Shown here one piece after another: positions 10,949 through 23,708 of a DNA stretch of 64,000 bases; position 1 is the first letter of the stretch; each line of letters begins with the position of its first letter. Origin of the DNA: Nectonema munidae (taxonomy: Eukaryota > Nematomorpha > Nectonematoida > Nectonematidae); assembly GCA_030549495.1 (NCBI GenBank), contig JAUIRK010001056.1, forward strand, positions 496,001-560,000, written 5' to 3'. The position numbers were made by a program, and so were the translations under genes. The notes below the pieces were generated by a model. That model was not told the origin of the DNA and did no database searches. It saw only the letters and a list, made by a program, of their open reading frames with translations.

Positions 10949-12617
10949 TAAACCTAGATAAAATTTTAATTATATTGATAAAAAATTTTGAAGACTTTCT
11001 AGCCTTTTGTGATTATAATATTATTATGAATTATGTTGTGCTATCATATAAGGAAAATACATATAATGAATCATTATTCCCTTATAGATCCAGCCTATTC
11101 GCCTTTGTTAGTTCAATATTCTAGAATATAATTTAAAGAATAGGGAGCAAACGCTTAATTTTTATCTTTAACCTCATTGTACACCTTAAACTTTTGATAC
11201 TATTATAAAACTATAATACTTTTAGGAGTTTTTTTTATATCCTTAATGTTTGTATTGATGTCATTCAATTGATCTTCGTTTTTAATCGTCTTCTCATGAT
11301 TTTTTTTCTCCTTTTTTTTACAATGTTTTGTTTTTGAACAATCTATTTTTACATATGTTGTTAAAATTTTTTTTTTTTGGTGTGACAAGAACCTAATTGG
11401 TTTGCTCCACCTTCTTTTTATATTTCAGATTATTTTTATAATACTTTTTTCTAAAAATTAAATAAATAAAAATAAATAAACTATAAAAATGTAAAAATTA
11501 AATTAATAATTTGACAGTGCAATTTAATATTCTTAAAATTTTATATAAAAAAAGTCAAAATTATTATCTAGAATCTTGCTTAAATTTTGTATTGTCTTGG
11601 TTTTACACGTTATGGTTTGAACTTTAGTTTCCAAATTTCGTAATAAAATTTTGTAAATCTGTGCCTGTTGATAAAAACATTAGGCGAATATTAATCTAAT
11701 CATTTACAGTTTTTAATAATCTTTAATTAATTTTTTTTTATAAAATTTTTCTTATATTAAGATTGGAAATATAAATCACTAATATATTTATTTTTTATTT
11801 TAATTTTAAACTTTCTGTTTTGTTCTAGCTTTTTTTCTCAATTAAATGTTTTTCGCAATTTTCTTTTTTTGTAAGTTGAAATATATATATTTAAAAATAC
11901 GAAAAATAAATGATATATAATTCATTTAATATATCCTTTTATTCATTTTTAAGTCATAATTTTAATCTTTTAAATTAATTTAAAATTATACAAATATTTG
12001 ATCGTAAATTATTTGCATTTATTTTTATTTATGCAATGCTTTTATAAGATTATGTTTTCTTAAAAAATGATCATTATACTGTAACTACTTTGTTAAAAAT
12101 TTTAGTCTATAAATTTGGCCTCAAAAATTTTATTTTCGGACGACATAATTTATTTCCAATCAACTTATGTTAAATACTTCTCCCTACTAATAACCTTCCT
12201 CAAAATATAAAATCAAGTATATGGCAAAATTACCTGAAATCTCCTAGGAACATAATTTATTTAGAAATAAATTCATAGCTTAGGAGTTGTATTGAATTAA
12301 AAAATATTTGTTTATAACCCTATAAAAAACGGATTCCTTTAAGATAAACTAAACGTTTTATTTCTTTCTTCTTTTACATAATTAATAATATCTTTGATAA
12401 CAGTCATGCGCAACCTTATTGCACTTCAATAAATTTTTACTAGTATTAAAAAAATTTTTTATAAACAAAACCAAATGACTACTGGGTGTTTTGCTTACAT
12501 TTTTATGTAGAGGTGAATTTTACACTAGTACTTATAATGATATAGATTAGAAAGTTTTGATTGTTTACATCGTATTATAAAAAGAATATTCAAAAATTCT
12601 ACAAAGTATTTTTAATC
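10949..12617. other. AT-rich intergenic DNA, no gene recognised
   Basis: Very AT-rich with long A and T runs. Only chance-length open frames are present. Confidence 0.4.
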
Positions 12618-13260
12618 TTAATTAAAGTATTTCGCTTTAATTATACCATTTATTATATAAAAGTATTTGGTATTACGCGATGATTTATGCTTTGAATAAG
12701 GGTGTCGATTTTTAGTATTTATGCCCCTCTTTTTTGCACATACGTTATCTCCTATTAGGATTACCTTTGCCTTGGTCCTATTTTTCCATAAATATCTATA
12801 TTGTGCATCTGTATCTTTGAAGATGAGCTCTTTTATTATTTTCATTAAGGCATCTTTTTTGTTGCCTTCCTCGACTTCTTTTTTCTGAAATCGGTTCATC
12901 TAGCTTTTTTCTTTCCGCATCTCTATACTAACGCAATTTACTTATTTTTAATATCCCAATAACACTTTTCCTTACTTTTATCATTTAAAGTCACACCCAT
13001 TATCATTCTTAGCAATCTTCATCTTTGCTGAAGTCAATTTTCTTGCACCTCTTTTTTAGATTCCAACATTCTGTACTATATTTCATATATCGATCTAACC
13101 ATGTTAGTAAAACTTTAAATTTTAACTTCATGATCGTTCTTTTGTCATTCAAACTAACTTCTTCTATTTCATCCAGTTAACTTTCACTCTGGTTTTTATT
13201 TCCTTTTCCGAGTCTCCTTTCTTATCAATAACAGCATCTATGTATTTTGAACTACTTGTT
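12618..13260 (-). pseudogene. Broken LINE ORF2 C-terminal fragment
   Basis: Read on the minus strand in shifting frames: IKTRVKVNWMK, then MKLKFKVLLTWLDRYMKY and ECWNLKKR, then DTDAQYRYLWKNRTKAKV. These match, in order, the region after the catalytic domain of many non-LTR retrotransposons (the WMKW, MPVKLKGKVY...GAECW, and EDAQDR..W blocks). In-frame stops and frame changes show it is inactive. Confidence 0.6.
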
Positions 13261-13290
13261 TGTTCGAATTCTTCATCACATCTTTGCAAT

Positions 13291-13853
13291 TAGTGGTGTA
13301 CCGATTAGATCGGCACCGGTATTTGCTTAATCGACTTCTTTTTATTTAATTGACATCGGTAATTTTTTATTATTCGCCGATTTCTTTAGCCGAAAATGTA
13401 GAATAAAATGACCCCTTCATTTTGTTCAAATATTTCTGTAAATTTTAAATGTTGTATTACTTTGGGAGAAGCATATTTTTTGCTTCGTTTTTGCTGTAAA
13501 AACAATATGACAAATGTATCTTAGTCTAAGATATGGGTTCTCAACCCCAGTGTCCCTACCCTAATTAGAGTCGCGAGTGTATTGCTAAAAGCCGCTTTCG
13601 GTAGGGCATACGATACGTTAGGTTTCAAAATTACGTACGAAAAAAACTAAGTTATAGAATTCGCAACAATTTCAATTTTGTTACAATTCCTTATCTAGCT
13701 TTTTAAAATTTATATCTACCAGATTAAATTCATACGTTTTAAATCACACACACTCATTACTCCTAATTTATTCGAGTATCCGTATCAGCATTGACATTTT
13801 ATAATGTAATTGGAGATGCCATCGGTCAAAAAATTGGGATAAGTACATCACTA
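13291..13853. repeat. Possible hAT-type element (TAGTGGTGTACCGAT end)
   Basis: The left end tagtggtgtaccgatt at 13291 has an inverted counterpart aagtacatcacta ending at 13853, enclosing about 560 bp. The flanking 8-mers (tttgcaat and gcagggtt) do not match, so the boundaries or the identity are uncertain. Confidence 0.4.
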
Positions 13854-13854
13854 G

Positions 13855-14950
13855 CAGGGTTGTGAAGTCGGAGTCGGTGGAGTTGCACCTTTTGAGAAGG
13901 AGTCGGAAGCTTTCTTTCACTCAAGCTCTCTTCTTTTGTTTAACTCCTATCTCATTCAGCTCTCTTCTCTCTAATTTGTATTTAGAGTTAAATTAAAAAT
14001 AATTCTATTTTATCTCATTAGAAATTAGTTTTTAGCGGTATATAAGTTCAATATTTTCAGAATCTTTTTTCATGATACCAAAGTTCAGGTATTCAAATTA
14101 ATCACAGAGATTTTTGGTAAAAATTAAGTTCCATCAATACACCAAACATTATGCAAAAATGAAAATTTGTTTGTTTTTAAATGAGAGAAAAATAGTTTTC
14201 AATCTTTACAATTTTATTTCAATGAATATTGTCAGACTCGCGTTAAAAAAATTTTTAGCAAAGGTCACTTTTAATCCTTATCAGTGCGTTTGTTACATTT
14301 GGAAACTTTAATTTTTTCTAGTCAAGAAATTTTTTTTTCAATAGCTATTTGGGAATGAATATTTTGACTAGCTGTTCGGTTTAAAAGCAAAAATACTCTA
14401 TTTGTTTAATATTTGAGCAGAGATATGTTCGAATGTTAAATTTTGTAAGTAACACTGTACATAATTAATTAAATCAATTTTTTTTAAGAAAATTTGTTGA
14501 TTATTATAATAAAAATATAATATTGAAATAAAATGTTTCAGTTGTTAAAAATGTACTTGATCTATTTATGACAGCTGTCAGAATGTTAAAACGCAATGAT
14601 TTTCTTGTTCTTGTATACTTGTATACGAAACATTTGTAATAACGAATGTATTTCATTATGACCTACAATTCCTCAAAGTTTTAAGCATTTGTGCCTAGGT
14701 TTAGGGAGTCGCTTGACTCAGAGATTTTTAAGTGATTGGAGTCGGAGTCGGTATCTAATAAAATTTAGAAGTAAAGAAAAAGCATTGCAGTGAGTGACCT
14801 TTCTTTAGTCGATGTCGAAAGCGAAGAGTTGGTGTTGAATTTATTAAGTAGAGTCGGCGTAGGTGTCGTATTTTCCTAAGTACTAGAGGTCTGAGCTGAA
14901 TATTTTCCCTCGGACTTTCCAGCTATGATTATATCCCTCCTTCGTCCTTA
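13855..14950. repeat. GTCGGAGTCGG repeat family, copy 1
   Basis: It begins cagggttgtgaagtcggagt. The same ggagtcggagtcgg text recurs at 14738-14752, followed by degenerate gtcg-rich stretches up to about 14930. A shorter copy lies at 31858-32016 in the adhesion gene. Whether this is one 1.1-kb element or two adjacent ones is not clear. Confidence 0.45.
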
Positions 14951-16787
14951 ATGTAATAGAAAAGTAACAGCTTATGGTGGATTTTTGCGGGTTGGCTGAA
15001 ATTACACTGGTTTATCGCTGCTGCTGCGAAAGTGTAACAAAATTCTAAACTTTTTCCTGAGAGTATTTGCTTTTATGGAAATACTCTCTAAGTTTAAACA
15101 AAGCTTTGTCCTGAACTGATAGATTATACTCATATAAAGATAGTATACTCTAGCTAGGGGCTAACAATAACAACACAAGTAACAAGAACGGAAACAGTCC
15201 TCTATTCTAAACTACCCTAATTTACAATAAAGTTCGCATAGTCTTTTTGATGCCTAATGCAGATACTAGTATTCTTGAAAACATAAAAAAATATTTCATT
15301 ATGAAACGTAAAAAAGACGCACACACATTTTTGCTTTAATTTTGTGTGAAACTTTTTTAAGTTCAGTGAATGGCGCTTTTTTACATTTATTTTTTCTTTA
15401 AATCTGCTATTAAAAGAAGGTGAAAATTGAGAATTGCTATTTTTATGTTTCTGCAGTGAAATTTTAAAATTTTCAAAAAGTCAAAAGGTTGCCAGATTTG
15501 GAAAAAGCCCAATTTAAATGGTTCAGTGCTATAAGAAGCAAGAATTGTTTTATGAAACACTACATTTTACGTTGCAAGGGTGAAATCTAGACTATGATTT
15601 TGGAATTGAAACTTTTATTTATTCAAACGACTATTAAATCTAAAAAAGAATGTAGAAGAAACAAAAAAGAAAAAGATGTAAAAATTACTACCTAATCGAT
15701 GCCTACTCTAGAAGAAGTAAAAACTTTTGACGTTATCAACAAAATTAGATTCTAAACTATTTTCAAAATAACAATATATAATTTTTTTCTGGTTTTTAGC
15801 TTGAAATTTTCTATTGTATTTGGATTATGAAGTGTATATTTGATCAAACAAACAGAAAACCCCATCCTACATACGTTAATATGTGCTAATTCGTGTACAC
15901 ATGTGTCTCTAATTTGAGTCATACATTTGAGTTTTGACAACTTTGGGAATTAATATCAATTAAGTGTGTTCGTACTTAAAAATCATTTTCACGCTTTAAA
16001 TTATCCTGGATAATAATAATAATAATAATGATGATGATGATGATGATATAGGATAAATGTGCACTCATATTATACACGTTTGTTATAAGGATGATATATG
16101 TTTCGCTGCAGCCAATTATTGTTATAATCCATCTATCTATATATAATATACACGCTCTTTGTTATTTCTATTTTAAACGTAAAATTACTTGGTACAGTGT
16201 ATGCAACGATACTAACTGCTACCTAGAGTTAAGAAGTTCTCTCTAATTATGATAATACAGGTCAACTCTAACTACGCAAATACGTACGTGCATATATATA
16301 AATACTCAGAAAACACATACACAACCCGGGCGCACACCCGAAGGGAGGAACGGGCGTCCGCCCCCTCTCTCCGCCAAATGTGATTTTAAGGGGGTGATCG
16401 CGCTGCCAATAATTTTGAATTTTTTTCAATTTATATCATTAAAAGATTTTGGTTTGTGAGTTGACTTTCCATATTACTTTACTTGTTTTACGCTTGAGTT
16501 TCAGACAAATTCTTTTAAAATTATGAAAAATCCCCCCCCCCCCCTGACAATAATTTAAAGGATGTCTGCCCCTGATATATGCACAAAGGCCACATTTTTT
16601 AATAAAGTCTAGTACATGGTAGGATAAAAATTTTAATAAATTTGGGTTGGTAGTTGAAACACGAAAATTAGTAGTAGTTATCTACTAAGAATTTTCAGTG
16701 TCGAAAAGGAATCGCTATGGAAATCGTATGAATCAAGATAAAGGCTTAAATTGATGCCTATAGGCTTGAAGTCCTTTTGAATTATCT
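14951..16787. other. Intergenic; microsatellite and C-run landmarks only
   Basis: Includes an (AAT)n-(ATG)n microsatellite at 16011-16048, a GC-rich patch at 16322-16412 and a 14-C run near 16531. No gene was recognised. Confidence 0.4.
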
Positions 16788-16923
16788 TTAACCGTTCGAG
16801 GACCACAATTTTTTGGAGACGAATCCTCTCTTTTCTTTTTCAATGGAATTTTATATATATTTTTTAATCAGAGGATTTTCATTTCTTGGTACACCGATGT
16901 CACGCTTGTCCTCAAAGCGCTAA
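16788..16923. mobile_element. piggyBac-type MITE, copy 2
   Basis: It starts ttaaccgttcgaggacca and ends gtcctcaaagcgctaa. The interior shares tttctttttcaatg and atttcttggtacacc with copy 1. The right TTAA has mutated to CTAA. Confidence 0.65.
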
Positions 16924-17069
16924 CTCGTAGGTGAATAATTCCAAATTTTGTTAATGTTCTGTGCAGAGTCTGAAGAAAAATCTCCGTCTCTTAGTATACT
17001 TACAAAAATAACTTTTCACCTTTTATATAACTAACAATAAATTCAAAATATTTTTTGCCTCAAGCAAAA

Positions 17070-17200
17070 ATTTGACCTCTTGAAGAACAGTATTTTACCA
17101 GAGTGTCCCAAGAAATAAAGATCATTTGCTAAATGTTAAAAAATCCGTTGGAATGAAAGCAGGCGATTAGGCTTCAAAATTCGATCCATATAAGAGTTAA
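17070..17200. mobile_element. piggyBac-type MITE, degenerate inverted copy
   Basis: The opposite orientation to copies 1 and 2: ggaatgaaagcaggcgatta followed by a degraded end, with a TTAA at 17197. The left boundary is not clear. Confidence 0.4.
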
Positions 17201-17387
17201 CGTAACTTTTGTTCCATTCTTTGAATCAATTCAAATCTTATCTATGAAGACACTCTACATCCAACTCTTTACACGTATTTTATAATTTGAAATAATTCAG
17301 TTGTGTATAATGGTATTTTCAAAGTTAATTAAAGAGTAAGTACTTCGAGTCCAAATTCTTGGATTGCTCCATACCTAAGGGGGTGGA

Positions 17388-17545
17388 GTAAGGTTGGTTA
17401 GATAGATACTGGGTTTCGATAACTCAAGGTCGTGGGTTGGATCCTGCATCAAGTCTATTTTCCTCATAGTTCGATAGAAGCGGCGCAATTGTGCCTTCTC
17501 GATCAAAACACCCTCCGGTACCTTTACTATTACCTTTTAATGAGT
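17388..17545 (+). mobile_element. tRNA-derived SINE, family A, copy 1
   Basis: A tRNA-like head (ggttggttagatagatactg) with a B box, gtgggttggatcctg, is followed by a body ending gcgcaattgtgccttctcga and then acctttactattacctttt. The same modules recur in both orientations at 18.5, 28.9, 33.1 and 58.1-58.4 kb. Confidence 0.65.
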
Positions 17546-18489
17546 GAGCAATTAAATTTAATGATGACTTAAAATTTTTGGGAGATTTTGTTTCCAGGCA
17601 TGCCTAAATTCTCTATCCAGTTGCGTATTCGGGGGTCGGGTGTTATTGGGCCATAGCCCCTATTCTTAAAATGGAGTATCTATCTTTTATAATTTTTGCC
17701 TTCCAGTTTTATTGAATTTAAAAAGATATATGTTAACAATTGAATGTAATACGAATTACCTTATAAAAGTCCAACTTCATTTATTAAAGCCAAGTAGTCA
17801 TGATGGTTATTATTTTTAAAAGCCTCCCCCCCTCCCCCTAAAATAATTTTCTGATTATACTCTACTGTCTCTATCTTAATAACTTAAATTAAAGCATATA
17901 TCAAAGTACAGTGTAATCTCTTTATATTGAACATCATAGGATTCGATAAGTGTTTATTGCACAGTGGTTGCTCACTACATAACGAAGCTGCATTAGTTTA
18001 CGAGAATAAACTTAGAGTGAAAAGATATCCCTAACTACGAGTCTTTACTAATGAAGGCTTTATTATTATTGAGAGACAACATTTTCCCAGTTTTATTTAC
18101 GTGAGATTCTAGATGGATCTTAGTCGTGCATACTACGTGTACGTGCTCTTTAAAATGATATAAAAACCTCAAACAGATCGATCGATGTGAAATATTGATC
18201 AAAACTACTTTAACCATCAATCACCGCCTAATTGGAACAATGATATAACTTGCACACACTATTTAAGACCTCGTATTTGTAGGGAAGGAATTATTATTAA
18301 GAATGTACAAAAAAAGAAGAAGCAAAGAGGGCGGTCCTTTTCGTGTCACAATTATTTGTATTAATATGAGTATATATATAGCGTATAATAATGCATTAGT
18401 GGTTAACGCTATAGTTTTTTCTTATTATTTTGCATATCTATAAATTTCAGTAACTTTAAAAATGGTGTCTCCCTTCCTCAATTATAATA

Positions 18490-18625
18490 TTCTAATTACG
18501 CTGCTGCGGTTTCGGGTTCGAATCCGGTATCAAGTCTTCTTTGATCATTCTATTTCTACATTCACTGTGCAATTGTGCCTTCTCAATGAAGTGCATTATG
18601 GTGCCCTCGATGCACTTCCATTAAG
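18490..18625 (+). mobile_element. tRNA-derived SINE, family A, copy 2 (diverged)
   Basis: The B box cgggttcgaatccggtatca and the downstream body tgcaattgtgccttctcaat match family A. The 3' tail differs. Confidence 0.5.
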
Positions 18626-19062
18626 GTGTTAGGGAGTATCGCAAGATTAACTGACCTGATAACAACTCTACTATTAATCCATTTGATCTGTGGTAAAGCA
18701 AAAACAACCTTAAAATCAAGAAATCGTCTTCACCCTATTTATACTACTCTATATGCATAAATGGGTTGTTTAACCCTCAAACCTGAATAGCTACTCTTTT
18801 TTGGTATGAATATGATTTATAAGCAACTGATACTCTCAATTTTCTAAAGTTCGGAACTTTGCAAAAAAAGTATTTAATATTTTCAGTTGAGATACTGTTT
18901 CGACATCAATGCGCAAGACTTAACAGTCCTAGATGTTGACATTCATGAAAAATATTGAAATTTCTTGTGTCTATAACTAATTCATCGTGAAATAATTTAA
19001 TAGGCAATTTAGATATTTCTTCGAAATTTATCTCCAGATATCGCTTGCATTTTGGAAACTAA

Positions 19063-19293
19063 TTAACCATTTTAGGACCAGAATTGTAATGGAATACATT
19101 TGTAAAAAATGAAGTAACAAAGTATTTGCAGTAATTTTATGTGATGTGTAGCTTTTGCAGCTGGAGAAAACAAAGGAAGGTGAGCTTCATCGGGGATGTT
19201 CTCACCAAAAATTTTGAAGAGTAATCCGCTTTCTTTTCAATGAAATTTCATATATTGAAAGCAGACCATTTTCATTTGTCTTCAAAGGGTTAA
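19063..19293. mobile_element. piggyBac-type MITE, copy with extra interior DNA
   Basis: TTAA at 19063 begins ttaaccattttaggaccag; the right end is cttcaaagggttaa at 19293. At 231 bp it is about 100 bp longer than the others. The extra DNA lies in the left half, and the right half keeps the core atccgctttcttttcaatga. Confidence 0.55.
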
Positions 19294-19989
19294 AAGATAC
19301 GTAGTTTGAATCAATATAACTTTTATTTATACATTGGGTAATTAATTGTCCTTGACTCAAATAATATACATAACTTTTTTCCCTATTTTAAGATTGTTTA
19401 TATACGCCAAAGAAAATTCTGTTATTCTGAAATATTTTTTACGCGTCTATAACTCCTACGAAATATATATACACACTAGGGTGCACACAATGCCCCCATA
19501 TTTTCAAAAGTTCAAATTTTGATGTGTACATTAATTAATTTTGTTCCTATAATCATATAAAACTATTATCCAAAATTTTGTGAAATTGAATTTATGTTCA
19601 CTGGGTCCACCAACCATATTAACTTAGGCGTTTTTTTTTTAGGTATTTTAGTCGATTTGTAATTTTAATATATGAATATTTAGTGGTTCCTTTTTTTAAA
19701 AGCAAAAGATTTAAATAAACTGAAAATTAATAAAAACAAGCAAAAATTAAAACTTTATTAAATAATTTTTTTATTCAAATGTTTTTCGTTTTTCTCAAAT
19801 TAGGATTAAGCTTCCGGTCTTGTTCCACCACTTGTAAAATGTGTTGATAATGATTTTCAGTACGAGCTAATCCTAAAAAGTCAAAACTGAAGCTTCACAT
19901 TACGTTCTGCACAGTCGTTGGAGACATTAATGGCCTTAATGTTAATTTTAGCGGTTTGTATGTTTCTTGATCCTAGCTCTCGACATTTT

Positions 19990-22055
19990 TCGATAGGAAT
20001 TGACTATCTATCTGAAGTAGGTAAAAGAAGTACCAGGAATCTGAAGATACAAAATCAGCAAGTACAGAAGTTAATGTTATTGCAGAACGAACTTTAGGCT
20101 TTCCAAAGCGCTCTTTTGGAAACTAGAAACATTCTGTTGGCTTGAAAAGAAGAAGCCTATCTGCTAGCTTGTGCTTTTCGTTCTCTGGAACACAGCTGGA
20201 AAAAGCGCAAGGGGCACCATTTCCGTGGATAAATACCACAGTTGTCGATCAAAGGCTTTTATTGCACTTTTTGAGATAATTGGTTGAACCTCATCATAAA
20301 TAAGCACACGTTTATACATCAAAAGATCGTCCAGGCTGCATCGGTACTGCAGCTAGACTGTATCCACCACAAGCTGTATATAAGAGTAACAAAAACTACA
20401 AAATGTTTCAGCTTTAAATCTTGTTGTTTTGTTGTGATAGTACCAGGAGGAAGTAGAGCTATCTGTTGTTCAATCGCTTAGCCATTCACCTGTCTCTATG
20501 TAGTGCTGCAGGCGTTTTGAAAGCAGTTACAGGAGTGTCAGAATCTAAGTACACTTTACATAATTGTAAAAATTCTTGAAAATCATTTCTCTTTAAATCG
20601 ATTTGAGAGCGCACTACTTGTAAAACTCCAGCTCTCCATTCTAAAATATAAGTCACTGCATTTTCAGAATACTCGCTAGTATCAAGCCGAGAGAGTGGCT
20701 CTTCGTTGTTGTGTGGTAATAAATTGCAATGCTTTCTCGGTCTATCAAAAACAATAACATCTGGAGATTTACATGTTTCAATTTTTTAATCATTAAAAAC
20801 ATGGGATAAAATGACTTCACCCACATGATGTTGACATCCCGACCACAACAATGTTCGACCTAATATTTGCTGAATTTGAATGCAAGCCGCTGATATATGT
20901 CCTGTATTACTTGCAGTGGTATCAAATACCATATTGCAGACAGAATCAGGGCAATTCCATGTTTGTAGTAGATTAGATATGAGCTTTGTAATTATCTGTC
21001 CATATTTGCGACAAGTTCCCGGTTTTATAACTTGGTACATCTAGAAGTTTGATATCATTCGCATCTCCTACTATCACAACAAGTCGTTCCTCTTTGTCAT
21101 GTTGGCTTTTAAGGGATGGCATTAATTTTGAGTCTTAGTGAAGAAAACATAATTTAGGAGGATGCCACATTTTCTGACAAGATTTAGAAACTTCGTGTCT
21201 TACACGCCGTCTCGATTTATCTTCCTGAGAATACGACGTAGAAACTGTTGACTTGGTGTAATTTTCAATCGGGTTTCCAATGAAATTAGCTTTGGGGATT
21301 GGAAAATATTGTGTGGAATAAATGCATCTGTTCCTTCACGAACACGCCTGTGATTTCTTTTTATGTTTTTGTGTGTAAAATCATTCTTCAAAGCATCTTT
21401 GTCAAGATCTTCAGAATCAATGTCTGCTTCCAACGTTGTCTTTTGATTGAGCCTGTTAATTTCAGCGTGTGCATTTCGACGCCTTTTCACTTCACTTAGC
21501 TCCCGCTTCGCTTTTCTCTTTTGCTTTTTATCTAGCAAGGTATCAACGCTGTCAAATTTGCAGTTTGATCAGTTTGCATTCATTGAAGAAACCTGACATC
21601 TTGATTTTTTCAGCTGAGAAAGGCCACAAGAGAAAAGTTTTAGATAGCCCCTCTTGATGTTTCTCTAGTTTTGTAACGATTTCACGAGTTCCTCGCCTGT
21701 CAATAGAAATTTTTCAAAACTTTGAATTGGCCTCTAATAATTTGAGGATTTGTTTACATGCTTTTTTTTCAGATATCATAGGTATATTTGCTTTTCCATA
21801 AAAAAGTTATTTTCGATAAAACAATCTTTACTGATTCCCTCTTTTTTGGCGTGTGAGCAAGCCATCTTTAATGTGAAAGAAAAGAAATCTCAGAACTTGT
21901 CTTTCAGTAGGAAGACGAGAGCCAGTGATGACAGCATCATCAGCAGATACATCTTGACCAAGTTCATAGATTTTGAAAGAGTTTCTTGTATTTATCAATG
22001 TATTTTTTTGTGTTATTGATTCTTTGGAAGGTTGCACTTTTTTATCCATTTTATT
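19990..22055 (-). pseudogene. Decayed gene of a multicopy family, function unknown
   Basis: Minus-strand fragments line up in one order over 2 kb. A 73-codon start (ATG at 22049) contains LPTERQVLRFLFFH. A Lys/Arg-rich block follows (KRKAKRELSEVKRRR, 21538-21200). Then RLVVIVGDANDIKLLDVPSY appears, followed by FDTTASNTG and LLWSGCQHHVGEVILSHVF (21040-20786). After that come DFQEFLQLCKVYLDSD, ALHRDR-stop-MAK (a TGG to TGA change), and FDRQLWYLSTEMVPLALF. Proteins with the FDTTASNTG...HH...HARWMAK order are, from memory, multicopy in several invertebrates and probably transposon-derived, but I cannot name the family. Many stops and frameshifts show decay. Confidence 0.5.
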
Positions 22056-23456
22056 AGCAATAGGAAATCAAAAACTAACTTTATAATGAAGAAAGCAAAG
22101 CAATACAAAAAAGTGTGTAAAAATTATTCGAATATATCAAAGATGATTAAGTATAATTTAACTTTGTGTTTGTGATATGATGTAAACAATAATAGCTCAA
22201 GAAATGTGACATATGAACAACAATTCACATTATATTTTTGATGTGTGCTTTATATTGTGAAAAATATTAGCTAGAAGTATGATATGATGTGAACAATAAT
22301 TTCCGGTATTATGAAATGGGAAAATCAACAAATACAAAATTATACATTAAGTTTATTATTGTGTGCTTAGAGTCTGGCGACAGGGTGGATGACAGCAAAA
22401 TCTTTAGGGCCAATGTTCTTAACTTTTTTTAGTTTCTGGTAAAAGAAAAATACACGATTTTTTTCCTTAAAATCTTAAATTGTGTTGCATCCTCTATTTA
22501 GCGCACACTTGTAATAATTGGCATTGAACATTTTGTAAGTTCAAGTACTGCGCACATTTATGTCGTAATTACGAGGTGTCCTTTATCATGTTATGTTGTA
22601 TCTCATGTAAACTAGTAATTGGAGAAGGGTTGGCGTGGAGAAGGAATACTAGAAGAGAGTAAAGTGTTGTTAGCCGGTGCTCACGCCATTACCTGCCTCA
22701 CGGCTTGCTATTTGCTCAGGCGCAATTATTTACACATTTCAAATGAGATAGACACCTCTACCACGCACTTTTGTGTCGTTACAGGCCACTTTTCTCTCGT
22801 TTCACAGGAGTCTCTGTCGCTACCTGAAACTCTTTCAACCATTTTATCAATGTTCTTCTTTCAAATGAAGAGATGTTAACAAGTTGTAGGTATTCTTCAG
22901 CATCCTCCATGTCCATCTACGCTCCGTCCCTTTCTTTGTTGTGTCCTTGGTATCGCGCCCTTTGTTGTAGTAGTGCTGTCATGCGTGCTGAACCTATCTA
23001 TTATATGCGTATACGTATGCAAGCGAAGAACTTATTCATTCACCAAATAAATAAGGCTTGCCGTGGTTGCATATCATCGAATACATAATTACACATTTAT
23101 ATCTTACTAGTCAATTTTGTATTCATCGCATTCTTCTTATTATTCCTAGAAAGTATTCTGTGATTGCACTGTTTCGTTGCAACAAAAGCTCTTCTTCTTT
23201 ATTAGTGTTTGAGGTTTGAAGTCGATGCTGTCGTTGTTCTACTTCACCGCTTCATCCAAAAAGCATAATGCATAGCAATAACACCACGGTTACTCCTTTG
23301 ACAACATAAATAGGAAGTCTTTTTTCATTTCCGGATTGATCGCATTCAATATTCCATTTCTTCTAGCAAGCTTCGTACCTTGTTTCAATATTTATGAGTC
23401 TTTAAGCAAAATTAATACTTAATTTTTACTCATAAAAAATAAAAATGATATGTAAA
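22056..23456. other. Unassigned region, less AT-rich at 22.6-23.1 kb
   Basis: 22600-23090 stands out as more balanced in base composition than its surroundings and could hold a non-coding first exon or regulatory DNA for the downstream plus-strand gene. I see no conserved protein in it. Confidence 0.25.
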
Positions 23457-23464
23457 GCCTATAG

Positions 23465-23700
23465 CAGGGGCCGGGAACCTTTTCGACTAAAAGAGCCCAA
23501 AAAACACATATTTTTAAATCGAATGCTCTGAGATTCGTAATGATGACGAAATTAAGAGAGTGTATGTAGAATTGGCAAGAAGGATATGCATTATCGCAAT
23601 ACCTCCCTTTATCCTGAATGCCACCTGATTTATCTGAGAGCCAGATGCAGTCATCAAAATAGCCATGTCTGGCTCGCGAGCCATAGGTTCCCGACCTCTG
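23465..23700. mobile_element. hAT-type MITE with perfect 8-bp target duplication
   Basis: The 8-mer gcctatag at 23457-23464 is repeated at 23701-23708. Between them are 236 bp with inverted ends: caggggccgggaacct at the left and aggttcccgacctctg at the right. The motif tggctcgcgagccataggt near the right end is characteristic of a widespread hAT MITE type. Non-coding. Confidence 0.85.
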
Positions 23701-23708
23701 GCCTATAG

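Noticed and set aside
13291-13853. hAT MITE with confirmed target duplication
   Set aside because: The ends look like inverted repeats, but the flanking 8-mers do not match, so the duplication claim was dropped.
16011-16048. Short tandem repeat that might be a CRISPR-like array
   Set aside because: It is a simple trinucleotide microsatellite without spacers; the genome is eukaryotic.
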